From Pararhizobium antarcticum (GTDB lineage: Bacteria > Pseudomonadota > Alphaproteobacteria > Rhizobiales > Rhizobiaceae): a DNA stretch of 64,000 bases. The DNA is taken from NCBI RefSeq assembly GCF_001885585.1, contig NZ_LSRP01000118.1:124001-188000 (forward strand). The letters are read 5' to 3'. The notes under the pieces were generated by a model. It made no database searches, was not told where the DNA came from, and saw nothing but the letters and a program-made list of their open reading frames with translations. Made by a program: the position numbers and the translations under genes. This document shows, one piece after another, positions 43,959 through 53,864 of this stretch (position 1 is the first letter of the stretch; the number at the start of each line of letters is the position of its first letter).

Positions 43959-44882
43959 ATGGCTTCAACAGCAAGGGAGCGCAAAGCCGCCTCCGGTTTC
44001 AGGATCAGCAGGAAGGCCTTGCCCTATGTGCTGAGCCTTCCGGCCCTTCTCGTCTGCATCGGTATCCTCGTGCCGTTCCTGTCGGCCGTGGTCTATTCGT
44101 TCCAGCGCTACAGGCTGAGCCAGCCCTGGGCGCGCCAGTTCAACTGGGGCGACAACTATATCAACTTCATGACCGATCCCGGTTTCTGGAACACGCTGAA
44201 AGTCTCGCTGATCTATGCCGGGACGACGGTGACGCTCGAGCTTATCCTCGGTCTCGGTATTGCCCTGCTTTTGCAGCGCCGCTCGACGGTCAATAATTTC
44301 GTCTCGATCATGCTGCTGATGCCGCTGATGACCGCTCCGGCCCTGGCTGCGCTGATGTGGAAGCTGATGACCAATCCCGGCTTCGGCATTCTCAGCTATT
44401 TTGCCAGCCTGATCGGGCTGGAGGATTTCCGTTGGGCCTCGTCGCCGAGTTCGGCGCTGTTCACGGTCGTGCTCGTCGATATCTGGGTCTACACGCCGTT
44501 CATCATGATCCTGCTGCTCGCCGGCCTGCGCTCCTTGCCGACGCAGCCGTTCGAAGCGGCCGCGCTGGACGGGGTGCCGCGCACCTTCGTGTTCTTCCGC
44601 ATTACCCTGCCGATGCTGACGCCCTACATCCTGACGGCGACGCTGTTCCGCCTGCTCGACAGTATCCAGCAGTTCGACATCATCTACGCGATGACGCAAG
44701 GGGGGCCGGGCGATACGCTGACTGTCTTCCAGGTCGAGGCCTATCTCAACTTCTTCCAGTCGACCAATGTCGGGCGCTCCGCCGCGCTGATGGTCATCCT
44801 CTGGGCGATCACCTACTTCCTGTCGAACGTCTTCATCAAACACTGGTTGCGGCTGCGCGAACGCGCCCGTGGCGAATCCTGA
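43959..44882 (+). CDS. CUT1 ABC transporter permease, first (MalF-like)
   Basis: 307 residues; ATG 43959 with CGGAG upstream. Six membrane helices, first at ALPYVLSLPALLVCIGIL; the EAA loop is PFEAAALDGVPRTFVFFRI, which docks on the ATPase. Belongs to the sugar/polyol importer of this operon. Confidence 0.87.
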   Translation: MASTARERKAASGFRISRKALPYVLSLPALLVCIGILVPFLSAVVYSFQRYRLSQPWARQFNWGDNYINFMTDPGFWNTLKVSLIYAGTTVTLELILGLGIALLLQRRSTVNNFVSIMLLMPLMTAPALAALMWKLMTNPGFGILSYFASLIGLEDFRWASSPSSALFTVVLVDIWVYTPFIMILLLAGLRSLPTQPFEAAALDGVPRTFVFFRITLPMLTPYILTATLFRLLDSIQQFDIIYAMTQGGPGDTLTVFQVEAYLNFFQSTNVGRSAALMVILWAITYFLSNVFIKHWLRLRERARGES

Positions 44883-44898
44883 GAGGGAGGGGAGAACC

Positions 44899-45756
44899 AT
44901 GGAAACCACATCCACCTTCGAGAAGATCTTTCGCGGCACGGCGCTGCTGCTGATCGTCCTGTTCTTCATGTTCCCGATCCTCTGGATCTTCCTGATGTCC
45001 TTCCAGACGAACGAGACGATCCTGCGCATTCCGCCGTCCGTCGTCTTCACGCCGACCTTCGAGAATTATCAGGCGCTGATCACCGGCAAGCTGACCTCGG
45101 CTGCCGGCACGCTCGATATCGCCTTCATGCGCAATCTCGGAAACTCGGTCTTCCTGTCGGTCGCTTCGGTGGCCGTGGCGCTGGTGCTCGGCGTTCCCGC
45201 AGCCTACGCCTTTGCCCGCCACAAGTTTCGCGGTTCGGAAGACATCGCCTTCACGCTCTTGTCCTTCCGCTTTGCGCCGCCGCTTCTGGTGCTTCTGCCG
45301 CTCACGCAGTATTTCCAGTGGCTCGGCCTTGCGGATACCTATTTCGGGCTGATCTGGGTCTATCAGCTGATCTGCCTGCCGCTCATCCTGTGGATCGTGC
45401 GCGGTTATTTCGAGGATATTTCCGCCGACGTCGAATATGCCTACCGGATCGCCGGCCATTCCTGGTTTGCCACCTTCCGCAAGATCGCGCTGCCGCTGGC
45501 GGGGCCTGGGATTGCGGCAGCCGGCCTGCTGGCCTTCATCTTTGCCTGGAACAATTTCGTCTTCGCGCTGGTGCTGGCATCCGCTGACAAACAGCCGGTG
45601 ACGGTGGGTGCGCTTGCCTTCGTGACTGCCTCCGGCATCCAGTACGGCCAGATCGCCGCCGCCATCGTTTTGTCGATCACGCCGACGCTTGCCATCGCAC
45701 TCTACGCGCAGCGCTATCTGGTCGAAGGCCTGTCGCTCGGCGCGGTGAAGGGATAA
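44899..45756 (+). CDS. CUT1 ABC transporter permease, second (MalG-like)
   Basis: 285 residues; ATG 44899 with GAGGGAGGGGAG upstream. First helix LLLIVLFFMFPILWIFLMS; EAA-like loop DVEYAYRIAGHSWFATFRKI. Forms the translocation pore with the preceding permease. Confidence 0.87.
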   Translation: METTSTFEKIFRGTALLLIVLFFMFPILWIFLMSFQTNETILRIPPSVVFTPTFENYQALITGKLTSAAGTLDIAFMRNLGNSVFLSVASVAVALVLGVPAAYAFARHKFRGSEDIAFTLLSFRFAPPLLVLLPLTQYFQWLGLADTYFGLIWVYQLICLPLILWIVRGYFEDISADVEYAYRIAGHSWFATFRKIALPLAGPGIAAAGLLAFIFAWNNFVFALVLASADKQPVTVGALAFVTASGIQYGQIAAAIVLSITPTLAIALYAQRYLVEGLSLGAVKG

Positions 45757-45762
45757 TTTCCA

Positions 45763-46881
45763 ATGACAACGCTTCAACTGAAAAACATCGTCAAGCGCTA
45801 CAAGAGCCAGACGGTCCTGGACGATCTTTCGCTCAGCGTGGCCGATGGTGAAACGCTGGTTCTGTTCGGGCCGTCCGGTGCCGGCAAGACGGTCCTGCTG
45901 CGCATGGTGGCCGGCGTCATCGAGCCGGACGAAGGGCAGATCCTGATCGGCGGCGAGGACATGGCCGAAGTCGATGCCGAACATCGCGGCATTGGCATGG
46001 CCTTCCAGAACTTCGCCCTGTTTCCCCATATGAGCGCCTTCGACAACATCGCCAGCCCGCTGACGGCGACCCGTTCGTCGAAGGACGCGATTGCGGCCGG
46101 CGTCCAGAAAGTGGCAAAGCTCCTGAAGATCGACCATGTGCTGTCGCATCATCCCAAGGCGCTTTCCAACGGCCAGAAGCAGAGGACGGCGCTTGCCCGC
46201 GCACTTGCCGGCTCACCGCCGCTGCTCCTGCTCGACGACCCCCTGCGCAATGTCGATGCCAAGCTGCGCTTCGAGATGCGCCTGGAACTGCCGCGTCTGC
46301 TGGCCGCCCAGGGCGCGACGGTGGTTTATGTGACGCAGGACTACAAGGAGGCGATGGCGCTGGGCGATCGCATCGCCGTGATGTCGCAGGGCCGCATTCG
46401 CCAGATCGGCACGCCGGCTGAAATCTACCTCGCGCCGGCCGATATCGAGATCGCCCGCCTGTTCGGAGATCCGACGATCAATCTGCTTGACGTCGTGCCG
46501 AAGGAAGGCCCCGACGGCATTTATGTCGAGCTTTCGGATGTGCGGATTGCCTTGCCCGGCATGCCGGGAGCGGTGGTCGGCAAATCTTGCGTCATCGGGC
46601 TGAGGCCGGAGGCGATAGTCTTTACAAAGGCCGGAGCGCCGGGCGCGATCCCGGTTGCGGTCGAGGCGGAAACGCCGCTCAACGAAAAGACGGTGACGCT
46701 GGTGATGACCATGCGCAAGCGCGAAGTTCTGGTCTCCCGGCCGGCGGGAACGCCCGGTCCCGCATCGGGCCCGGCCCATATCGCTGTCGATGGCCGTACG
46801 GCCTTCCTGTTCGACAAGCAAAGCGGCGCGCTGATCGCATCGGCTGCGGCGTCAATGACACGCAATGGAGAAGCGGCATGA
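45763..46881 (+). CDS. CUT1 ABC ATPase, first, with atypical catalytic residues (GlpS/T-like)
   Basis: 372 residues. Walker A GPSGAGKT (36-43) is intact, but the signature is LSNGQ (134-138) in place of LSGGQ, the Walker B ends in Asp-Asp (158-159) where the catalytic Glu is expected, and the H-loop His is Gln192 (VTQDY). The C-terminal MalK-like regulatory OB domain follows. Coupled to the second ATPase by ATGA. The pairing of two unlike ATPases and the overall layout recall the glycerol importer GlpST of rhizobia; the binding protein and catabolic genes point to a polyol. Confidence 0.87.
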   Translation: MTTLQLKNIVKRYKSQTVLDDLSLSVADGETLVLFGPSGAGKTVLLRMVAGVIEPDEGQILIGGEDMAEVDAEHRGIGMAFQNFALFPHMSAFDNIASPLTATRSSKDAIAAGVQKVAKLLKIDHVLSHHPKALSNGQKQRTALARALAGSPPLLLLDDPLRNVDAKLRFEMRLELPRLLAAQGATVVYVTQDYKEAMALGDRIAVMSQGRIRQIGTPAEIYLAPADIEIARLFGDPTINLLDVVPKEGPDGIYVELSDVRIALPGMPGAVVGKSCVIGLRPEAIVFTKAGAPGAIPVAVEAETPLNEKTVTLVMTMRKREVLVSRPAGTPGPASGPAHIAVDGRTAFLFDKQSGALIASAAASMTRNGEAA

Positions 46882-48002
46882 GCGAGACCGCACTTTTGAT
46901 CAAGGGCGTCGACAAGTTCTATGGCCCCATCGACCATGGCGTGCACGCCGTGCAGAACCTCGACATGGATGTGAAGAAGGGCGAGATCATCGCGCTTCTC
47001 GGCTCATCGGGCTGCGGCAAGACATCGACGCTGCGCATGGTCGCGGGCTTCGAGGCGGTCTCGCGCGGCACGATCCAGCTGAAGGGCAGAGAGGTGCAGA
47101 CCTTTGCGCCGGTCAAGCGCAATGTCGCCATGGCCTTCGAAGGCTATTCGCTCTATCCGCCGCTGACCGTCAAGGAAAACATCGCCTTTGCGCTTAAGTC
47201 CTCGAAACTGCCGCATGCGGTGGTGGAGGAGAAAGTCAGCTTCATTGCCAAGCTGCTCGAGATCGAGGACATCATGGGGCGGTATCCCAGCTCGATTTCC
47301 GGCGGGCAGCAGCAACGTGCCTCGCTTGGTCGGGCTTTGATCCGCGATGCCGACCTGCATCTTCTCGACGAGCCGATGGGGCAGCTGGAACCGCAATTGC
47401 GGGCTGTCCTGCGCGGCCGTATCAAGCATTTTATCAAGGAACGTGGCCTGACCGCCATTCTCGTCACCCACGACCAGACCGAGGCCAATGCGCTTGCGGA
47501 CCGGATCGCCGTCATGGAAGGCGGGGTCCTGCAGCAGTTTGATACACCACAGATGATCAAGGAGCGTCCGGCCAACCTGTTCACCGGCACCTTTGTCGGC
47601 GAGCCGCCGATGAACGTGTTTACGGCGGGCGTCTCGGGCACGGACGCGACGGTCTCTTTCGGGCTTAACGAGGGCGTGAAACTCGAATACCAAGCATCGG
47701 ATTTCTCCCATGCGGTGAGGGCCGAACTGATGAAGCGCAGCAAGGTTGTTCTCGGCATCCGCCCTTATGCGGTGCGTCGGTCAGACGGCGGGGTCGGCGC
47801 GAAGGTCGCGGTCAACCAGTGGCTGGGCGACCAGACGCATATCGCCACCGATTTTGCCGGCGGCACGATGGTTCTGGTCGAGCATGATCGCACCAACCTC
47901 GCGATCGGCGAAACCGTCGGCATCCGGCTCGATCCGTCGAGCCTGCATGTCTTCGACAGCGATAGCGGGAGGGCGATCAGCCACGGACAGGAGCTCGCCT
48001 GA
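46878..48002 (+). CDS. CUT1 ABC ATPase, second (GlpT/S-like)
   Basis: 374 residues from ATG 46878 (ATGA overlap). Walker A GSSGCGKT (42-49), signature SGGQQQR, Walker B HLLDEP (Glu165) and H-loop His198 are intact, but the Q-loop residue is Glu88 (AFEGYSLYP) and the D-loop reads QLEP in place of the usual NLDA. Its intact Glu/His and the partner's defective ones would give one strong and one weak ATP site. C-terminal regulatory domain present. Confidence 0.87.
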   Translation: MSETALLIKGVDKFYGPIDHGVHAVQNLDMDVKKGEIIALLGSSGCGKTSTLRMVAGFEAVSRGTIQLKGREVQTFAPVKRNVAMAFEGYSLYPPLTVKENIAFALKSSKLPHAVVEEKVSFIAKLLEIEDIMGRYPSSISGGQQQRASLGRALIRDADLHLLDEPMGQLEPQLRAVLRGRIKHFIKERGLTAILVTHDQTEANALADRIAVMEGGVLQQFDTPQMIKERPANLFTGTFVGEPPMNVFTAGVSGTDATVSFGLNEGVKLEYQASDFSHAVRAELMKRSKVVLGIRPYAVRRSDGGVGAKVAVNQWLGDQTHIATDFAGGTMVLVEHDRTNLAIGETVGIRLDPSSLHVFDSDSGRAISHGQELA

Positions 48003-49579
48003 TGCGTGATATTCTGATCGGGATCGATGCCGGAACCTCGGTCATCAAGTCCGTCGCCTTCGACCTTGAGGGACGGCAGATCGCCTTTTCGGCGATCCCG
48101 AACAGCTATGAGAGCGTCGGCCGCACCGGCGTCGTCCAGGACCTTGACCGGACCTGGGCGGATGCGGCGAAGACACTCGCCGATCTCGCAGACAAGATCG
48201 ACAATCTGGCGCACCGGGTTGCCGCGATTTCCGTGACGGCGCAGGGTGATGGCACCTGGCTGATCGACAAAAGCGGCGACCCCGTCGGCAAGGGCTGGCT
48301 CTGGCTTGATGCCCGGGCGGGAGATACTGTCGACCGGCTGCGCCGCGACAGTGGTGACGCCGCCCGGTTTGCCCATACGGGCTCGGGACTTGCCGCCTGC
48401 CAGATGGGGGCGCAGCTGCGCTGGATCCTCGACAACGAGCCGTCCATGCTCACCGGCGCGACGACCGGTTTCCACTGCAAGGACTGGCTCTATTTCAAGC
48501 TCACCGGCCAGCGCGCCACCGATCCTTCGGAAGCCAGTTTTACCTTTGGAAATTTCCGCACCCGCCAGTATTCCGATGATGTCATCGGTTTTCTCGGGCT
48601 CGAGAAGCAGCGCGACCTTCTGCCGGAGATCGTCGACGGGGCTGTGACGCATCATAGCCTGAGCGACAGTGCGGCTGCCCTGACGGGCCTGCTCTCCGGC
48701 ACACCTGTCGTGCTCGGCTATGTCGATGTGGTGTGCACCTCGCTGGGCGCGGGGCTCTATGAGCCGGGCACCGATGCAGGCTGTTCGATCATCGGCTCGA
48801 CCGGCATGCACATGCGGCTGGCCAGGGATGCTGACGATGTGATCCTCAATCCGGGCCTGACGGGTTATACCATGTGCCTGCCGGTGCCAGACGCCTATGC
48901 GCAGATGCAGTCCAACATGGCCGCGACGCTCAACATAGACTGGATCCTGTCGGTGGCCGGCAGCGTCCTGAAAAGCGTCGGCATCGAGAAAAACAAGGCG
49001 GAGCTTCTCGGGCATGTCGAAGGCTGGCTTGCCCAATCCCGCGATACCTCGCTTCTGTTTCATCCCTATATTTCCGAGGCAGGCGAGCGCGGCCCGTTCG
49101 TCGATGCGACGGCACGGGCGTCCTTCGTCGGTCTCGAAACCGGGCATGGTTTTGCCGATATGGTGCGCGCCGTCTTCAACGGCCTGGCAATGGCCTCGCG
49201 CGATTGCTACGTGGAGATGGGGCCGCTGCCGTCGCGTGTCCGCCTGACCGGAGGGGCAGCGCGAAGCGCTTCACTTCGGCGCATCCTCGGCGGCGCACTC
49301 GGCTGCGCCATCCAGACCAGCGAGCGGGAAGAAGCCGGCGCTGCCGGCGCGGCGATGATTGCCGCCGTCTCGCTCGGAATTTATGGCTCCATGGCGGATT
49401 GCGTCAAGGACTGGGTGACCCCCTACCAGCGGCCGCCGGAGCCCGCCGATCAAGCCATGGCCGCGCATTTCGACGCCGTGTTCCCAACCTACAGGCAATC
49501 GCGCCTGGCCCTTCGTCCGGTCTGGCACGCCCTTTCCCACGGCGCCAGCCCGGCTTCTGAACAGGAAAGACCGCAATGA
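48002..49579 (+). CDS. FGGY-family carbohydrate kinase (polyol kinase, EryA-like)
   Basis: 525 residues, TGATG-coupled to the ATPase. The N-terminal IGIDAGTSVIKSVAF is the phosphate-binding loop, GDGTWLIDK and WLWLDARAGD the substrate region, and LTGGAARSASLRRILGGALG the C-terminal FGGY adenosine motif. Length and the QGDGTWLID context resemble erythritol kinase (EryA) of Brucella and rhizobia more than xylulokinase. With the EryB/C/D-like neighbours, phosphorylation of a tetritol or related polyol is the best guess. Confidence 0.82.
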   Translation: MRDILIGIDAGTSVIKSVAFDLEGRQIAFSAIPNSYESVGRTGVVQDLDRTWADAAKTLADLADKIDNLAHRVAAISVTAQGDGTWLIDKSGDPVGKGWLWLDARAGDTVDRLRRDSGDAARFAHTGSGLAACQMGAQLRWILDNEPSMLTGATTGFHCKDWLYFKLTGQRATDPSEASFTFGNFRTRQYSDDVIGFLGLEKQRDLLPEIVDGAVTHHSLSDSAAALTGLLSGTPVVLGYVDVVCTSLGAGLYEPGTDAGCSIIGSTGMHMRLARDADDVILNPGLTGYTMCLPVPDAYAQMQSNMAATLNIDWILSVAGSVLKSVGIEKNKAELLGHVEGWLAQSRDTSLLFHPYISEAGERGPFVDATARASFVGLETGHGFADMVRAVFNGLAMASRDCYVEMGPLPSRVRLTGGAARSASLRRILGGALGCAIQTSEREEAGAAGAAMIAAVSLGIYGSMADCVKDWVTPYQRPPEPADQAMAAHFDAVFPTYRQSRLALRPVWHALSHGASPASEQERPQ

Positions 49580-50613
49580 AGAAGATCGCCATCATCGGAG
49601 ACCGGTTCATGCTGCCGACCATCTTTCGCGACAAGGTCGTGGAAGCCTGCGGCGAGGCGCATGACATCCGTCTTCTGGAACAGCCCTGGCCCGACGAGCC
49701 GATGGAACACGGCTATGCCGTCGAGGGCATGGACGGCTTGAAGGAATATGTCGGCAAGGCTGACGATATCGTCGATTTCGTCGGCGATGCGGAACTGGTG
49801 ATCACCCAGCTCGCGCCGTTTTCACGGGGGATTTTCGCGCGCCTGCCCAATCTCAAATTCGTCGCGGTGTCGCGGGGCGGGCCTGTTAATATCGACATGA
49901 CGGCGGCCCGGGAAGCCGGCGTGCTCGTCGTCAACACGCCCGGCCGCAATGCCAGTGCCGTCGCCGAATTCACGCTCGGCGCGATCCTTGCCGAAACACG
50001 GCTGATCCGCACGGGGCATGAATCGCTGCGCAAGGGCGAATGGCGCGGCGAACTCTACCGCGCCGACAAGACCGGCCGCGAACTGTCGGAAATGACGGTC
50101 GGCGTGATCGGCTATGGCAATATCGGCACCAAGGTCGTGCGGCTCCTGCGGGCCTTCGGAACAAAGGTCATCGTCCACGACCCTTATGTCCAGCTTTCTG
50201 CCGATGATCGCAATGCCGGCGTCGAACATGTCAGCCTCGACGATCTCGTGTCCCGCGCCGATGTCGTGACGATGCATCCACGTGTCACCGAAGAGACGCG
50301 CGGCATGATGAATGCCGAGCGTTTTGCCCAGATGAAGCCTGGCGCGATCTTCGTGAACACGGCGCGCGGCCCGCTGGTCGACTATGATGCGCTCTATGCG
50401 GCGCTGGTCGATGGCACGATCGCATCGGCGATGCTGGAAACCTTCGCTGTCGAGCCTGTGCCGGCCGACTGGCCGCTGCTGCAATTGCCGAACGTGACGC
50501 TGACGCCGCATATTGCAGGCGCTTCCGTTCGCACCGTGACCTATGCCGCGGAAATGGCTGCCGAAGAGGTGCGTCGCTACATTGCCGGCCTGCCGCCGGT
50601 CCATCCGTGCTGA
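49576..50613 (+). CDS. D-2-hydroxyacid dehydrogenase
   Basis: 345 residues, ATGA-coupled to the kinase. NAD-binding GVIGYGNIGTKVVRLLRAFG; catalytic Arg in VNTARGPLVD, Glu in the EPVPADWPLLQLPNV stretch, and His in LTPHIAGAS. The family oxidises D-2-hydroxy acids or reduces 2-keto acids with NAD(P). It may handle a sugar-acid or hydroxypyruvate-like intermediate of the polyol pathway. A 3-phosphoglycerate dehydrogenase annotation would be over-specific. Confidence 0.85.
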   Translation: MKKIAIIGDRFMLPTIFRDKVVEACGEAHDIRLLEQPWPDEPMEHGYAVEGMDGLKEYVGKADDIVDFVGDAELVITQLAPFSRGIFARLPNLKFVAVSRGGPVNIDMTAAREAGVLVVNTPGRNASAVAEFTLGAILAETRLIRTGHESLRKGEWRGELYRADKTGRELSEMTVGVIGYGNIGTKVVRLLRAFGTKVIVHDPYVQLSADDRNAGVEHVSLDDLVSRADVVTMHPRVTEETRGMMNAERFAQMKPGAIFVNTARGPLVDYDALYAALVDGTIASAMLETFAVEPVPADWPLLQLPNVTLTPHIAGASVRTVTYAAEMAAEEVRRYIAGLPPVHPC

Positions 50614-50622
50614 GGGGTGGCC

Positions 50623-51279
50623 ATGACCGAGCTTGAGCTGCGCATCGCCATCATCGAACATTGCCGTTCCATGAATGCCACCGGGTTGAACCAGGGCACG
50701 TCAGGCAATATCAGCGTTCGCCATGACGGCCGCATGCTGATCACCCCATCGGCCGTTGCCTATGCCGAGATGACGCCCGAGATGATCGTTTCGATGCCGC
50801 TGGATGGTGAGGCAAATGCCTGGGTGGGACCGAAGAGGCCCTCGGTCGAATGGCCCTTCCACCGCGATATCCTGCGCGGCCGGCCGGAAATCGGTGCCAT
50901 CGTCCATACGCATGCGATGTTCTCGACCATTCTTTCCATGGCCCGCAAGCCCATCCCGGCCTGCCACTACATGATCGCCGCATTCGGCGGCCATGATGTG
51001 CGGGTGTGCGATTATGCCCGCTACGGCACGCCTGACCTGTCGAAGAATGTGCTCTCCGCGCTCGAAGGACGGTCCGCCTGCCTGATGGCCAATCATGGCA
51101 TGATTGCAACCGGTCCGACGCTGGAAAAGGCCATGTGGGCGGCGGTCGAGCTGGAGACCATCGCCAAGCAATATTATCACGCTTTGCTGATCGGCGGCCC
51201 GGCGATCCTGCCGGATGAAGAGATCGTTGGCGTGCTCGAGGGCTTTTCGACCTATGGACTGCAGGAGAAACGCGCGTGA
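50623..51279 (+). CDS. Class II aldolase/adducin family protein (fuculose-phosphate aldolase-like)
   Basis: 218 residues; ATG 50623 with GAGGGG upstream. GTSGNISVR is the phosphate-binding loop; VHTHAMF and ANHGMI hold the zinc histidines of L-fuculose-1-phosphate aldolase-type enzymes. It would cleave a ketose 1-phosphate to dihydroxyacetone phosphate and an aldehyde, or act as an epimerase-type relative. Second in a pair of class II aldolase-like genes in the operon (other at 52812). Confidence 0.85.
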   Translation: MTELELRIAIIEHCRSMNATGLNQGTSGNISVRHDGRMLITPSAVAYAEMTPEMIVSMPLDGEANAWVGPKRPSVEWPFHRDILRGRPEIGAIVHTHAMFSTILSMARKPIPACHYMIAAFGGHDVRVCDYARYGTPDLSKNVLSALEGRSACLMANHGMIATGPTLEKAMWAAVELETIAKQYYHALLIGGPAILPDEEIVGVLEGFSTYGLQEKRA

Positions 51280-52790
51280 GTGCTGAAAACGGCATAGTTG
51301 ACCTGTTCATCATCGGCGGTGGCGTCAATGGTGCCGGCATCGCGCGGGATGCGGCCGGCCGCGGCATGTCCGTCATTTTGTGCGAGAAGGACGATCTGGC
51401 GCAGGGCACAAGCTCGCGCTCCGGCAAACTTGTGCATGGCGGCCTGCGTTATCTCGAATACTACGAATTCCGGCTTGTGCGCGAAGCACTGATCGAGCGC
51501 GAGGTCCTGCTGGAATCGGCACCGCACATCATTTGGCCGATGCGGTTTGTTCTGCCGCACAGCTCGTCCGACCGTCCGGCCTGGCTCGTTCGCCTCGGCC
51601 TGTTTCTCTATGACCATCTGGGCGGACGCAAGCGCCTGCCGGGCACGCGCACGCTCAATCTGGCGACAGCGCCGGAGGGCGCTCCGATCAAGCCGGAGTA
51701 TCGCAAGGGTTTCGAATATTCCGATTGCTGGGTGGACGATGCCCGTCTCGTGCTTTTGAATGCGCTCGATGCCAGCCAGCGCGGGGCGCAGGTGCACACA
51801 CGGACGGCCTGCACATCCGTGCGGCGCAATGGCGATCTCTGGGATATCGAGATGACCGAGGGTGCGACCGGTCGCAAGATCCCGGTCCGGGCGCGCTGTG
51901 TCGTCAACACCGCCGGTCCCTGGGTCAACGATATCATTGGCCGCGTCGCCGGACTGAATTCGGCCCGCAATGTCCGCCTCGTCAAGGGCAGCCACATCAT
52001 CGTGCCGAAGTTCTGGGAGGGCCGTCAGGCCTACCTGGTCCAGAATCCCGACAAGCGGGTGATCTTCATCAACCCTTACGAAAACGATCTGGCGCTGATC
52101 GGCACCACGGACATTCCCTATGAGGGACGGCCGGAGGATGTGAAGGCGGATGCGAGCGAGATCGACTACCTGATCACGTCGGTGAACCGTTATTTCAAGC
52201 AGCAGCTGGCCGCGAGCGACATCGTGCACAGCTTTTCCGGCGTGCGGCCGCTTTATGACGACAATGCCGAAAACCCGTCGGCCGTCACCCGCGACTATAT
52301 TTTCGAGGTCGACGCGCGCAATGGTTCAGCGCCGCTGCTGTCGGTGTTTGGCGGCAAGATCACCACGTTCCGGAAACTTTCCGAACATGCGCTGGAAAAG
52401 ATCCGGCCGTTTTTCCCGGCCATGGCACAGGGCTGGACCTCCAGGGGCGCGCTGCCCGGGGGCGACATGCCGGCTGCGGATTTCGAACAGTTTCTCGGCG
52501 ACCTGCGGGCCCGCTATCGCTGGCTGCCGATGGACCTTGCCAAGCATTATGCGCGTCTCTACGGCACGCGCGCCCATGCGCTGATCGGGAGTGCCACTTG
52601 CCTTGCGGATCTCGGGCAGGTTTTCGGGCGGCTCCTGCGCGAGCGCGAGGCGCTGTTCCTGATGGAAACCGAATGGGCGCAGACGCCGCAGGACATTCTG
52701 GAGCGGCGCACGAAACACGGGTTGCACATGACGCAGGGCGAGCGCGATGCCTTTGCGTCCTGGTGTGAACAACAATTGAAGGCGGCCTGA
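51276..52790 (+). CDS. FAD-dependent glycerol-3-phosphate dehydrogenase family (GlpD/EryB-like)
   Basis: 504 residues, GTG start with GTGA overlap. FIIGGGVNGAGIARDAAGRG is the FAD motif, SSRSGKLVHGGLRYLEY the substrate and FAD loop of GlpD, GTTDIPYEGRPEDVKAD a second FAD contact. No transmembrane helix; peripheral membrane enzyme passing electrons to quinone. In this operon the likely substrate is a polyol phosphate such as erythritol 4-phosphate (EryB role) in place of glycerol 3-phosphate. The GlpR-type repressor is absent. Confidence 0.87.
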   Translation: MSAENGIVDLFIIGGGVNGAGIARDAAGRGMSVILCEKDDLAQGTSSRSGKLVHGGLRYLEYYEFRLVREALIEREVLLESAPHIIWPMRFVLPHSSSDRPAWLVRLGLFLYDHLGGRKRLPGTRTLNLATAPEGAPIKPEYRKGFEYSDCWVDDARLVLLNALDASQRGAQVHTRTACTSVRRNGDLWDIEMTEGATGRKIPVRARCVVNTAGPWVNDIIGRVAGLNSARNVRLVKGSHIIVPKFWEGRQAYLVQNPDKRVIFINPYENDLALIGTTDIPYEGRPEDVKADASEIDYLITSVNRYFKQQLAASDIVHSFSGVRPLYDDNAENPSAVTRDYIFEVDARNGSAPLLSVFGGKITTFRKLSEHALEKIRPFFPAMAQGWTSRGALPGGDMPAADFEQFLGDLRARYRWLPMDLAKHYARLYGTRAHALIGSATCLADLGQVFGRLLREREALFLMETEWAQTPQDILERRTKHGLHMTQGERDAFASWCEQQLKAA

Positions 52791-52811
52791 AACTGCATAT
52801 CGGAGACTGGC

Positions 52812-53864
52812 GTGAGAAGTTCTGAATTCGAAGCCCTGCTGGACGTATCGGCGCGGGTCGGTGCCGATCCGGCGCTCGTCCAGGGCGCAGGCGGCAATAC
52901 ATCGATAAAGGAGGGCGGCATCCTCTGGATCAAGGCGTCGGGCCTCTGGCTGATGCAGGCGCGGCAACGGGACGTGATGGTGCCGGTGGCGCTTGAGCCG
53001 CTGCTTGATGCATTGGAGCGCGACGATCCATCGACGGAGAAAGCCCAGGATTTCGTGATCGCCGATCGCAATCCGCTGGGGCTTCGACCGTCGATCGAGA
53101 CCACGGTACATGCGCTGATGCCGCAGAAGGTGGTGATCCACGTGCATTGCGTCGAAACCATTGCAACAGCGGTTCAGGCCAATGCCGAGGTGCTCGCGGC
53201 CTCGAAACTGGCTGATATCCCGCATGTCTTTGTGCCCTATGCCCGGCCGGGCCTGCCGCTGGCAAAGGCGATCGCTGACCGCATCGGCGAGGATACCAGC
53301 GTGCTGATCCTTGGCAATCACGGCCTCGCGGTCGCCGGCGAAACGGTGGCGGAGGCGCAGGCTCTGCTCGCTGAGGTTTCGCAACGGCTTGCCCTGCCGG
53401 TGCGAGCCGCAGCCAGAGCCGATCTTGCCGCGCTGTCGAGACTGAGCCTCGATAGCGCCTACATGCTGCCCGCAGACGAACGTATTCACGATGCCGCGAC
53501 CGACCTTGCTAGTTGCATGATGGCCGCCGGCGGCAGTCTCTATCCGGATCACGTGATCTTTCTCGGCAAGGGATCGGTGATCGCAGCACCGCAGGACACG
53601 GCCCTTTCGATCGAGAAGCGTTTTGTCGCCGATCGTGTCGCTCTGCCGCCGGCAATCCTGTTTCCGGGCAAGGGCGTGCTTGTGGCCCGGGACATCACCG
53701 CCGGCGCGCAGGCGATGGCGCGTTGCCTCTCCGATGTGCTGTCACGCATCCCTGAAGGGACGCGGGTGCGCTATCTGACGGATGCCGAAAACGCCGAGCT
53801 TCTGGGCTGGGATGCCGAGAAATACAGGCAGGCGCTGAATCGGGCCGGGCAGGCGCTGCAATGA
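52812..53864 (+). CDS. Class II aldolase-like protein (RhaD/COG3347 type)
   Basis: 350 residues, GTG start with GGAGA upstream. GAGGNTSIKEGG is the phosphate loop, HVHCVETIAT and LGNHGLAVAG hold the metal histidines. The longer form resembles the aldolase half of the bifunctional rhamnulose-1-phosphate aldolase/dehydrogenase, without the dehydrogenase half. Its presence beside the fuculose-type aldolase suggests that two different sugar phosphates are cleaved. Confidence 0.83.
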   Translation: MRSSEFEALLDVSARVGADPALVQGAGGNTSIKEGGILWIKASGLWLMQARQRDVMVPVALEPLLDALERDDPSTEKAQDFVIADRNPLGLRPSIETTVHALMPQKVVIHVHCVETIATAVQANAEVLAASKLADIPHVFVPYARPGLPLAKAIADRIGEDTSVLILGNHGLAVAGETVAEAQALLAEVSQRLALPVRAAARADLAALSRLSLDSAYMLPADERIHDAATDLASCMMAAGGSLYPDHVIFLGKGSVIAAPQDTALSIEKRFVADRVALPPAILFPGKGVLVARDITAGAQAMARCLSDVLSRIPEGTRVRYLTDAENAELLGWDAEKYRQALNRAGQALQ

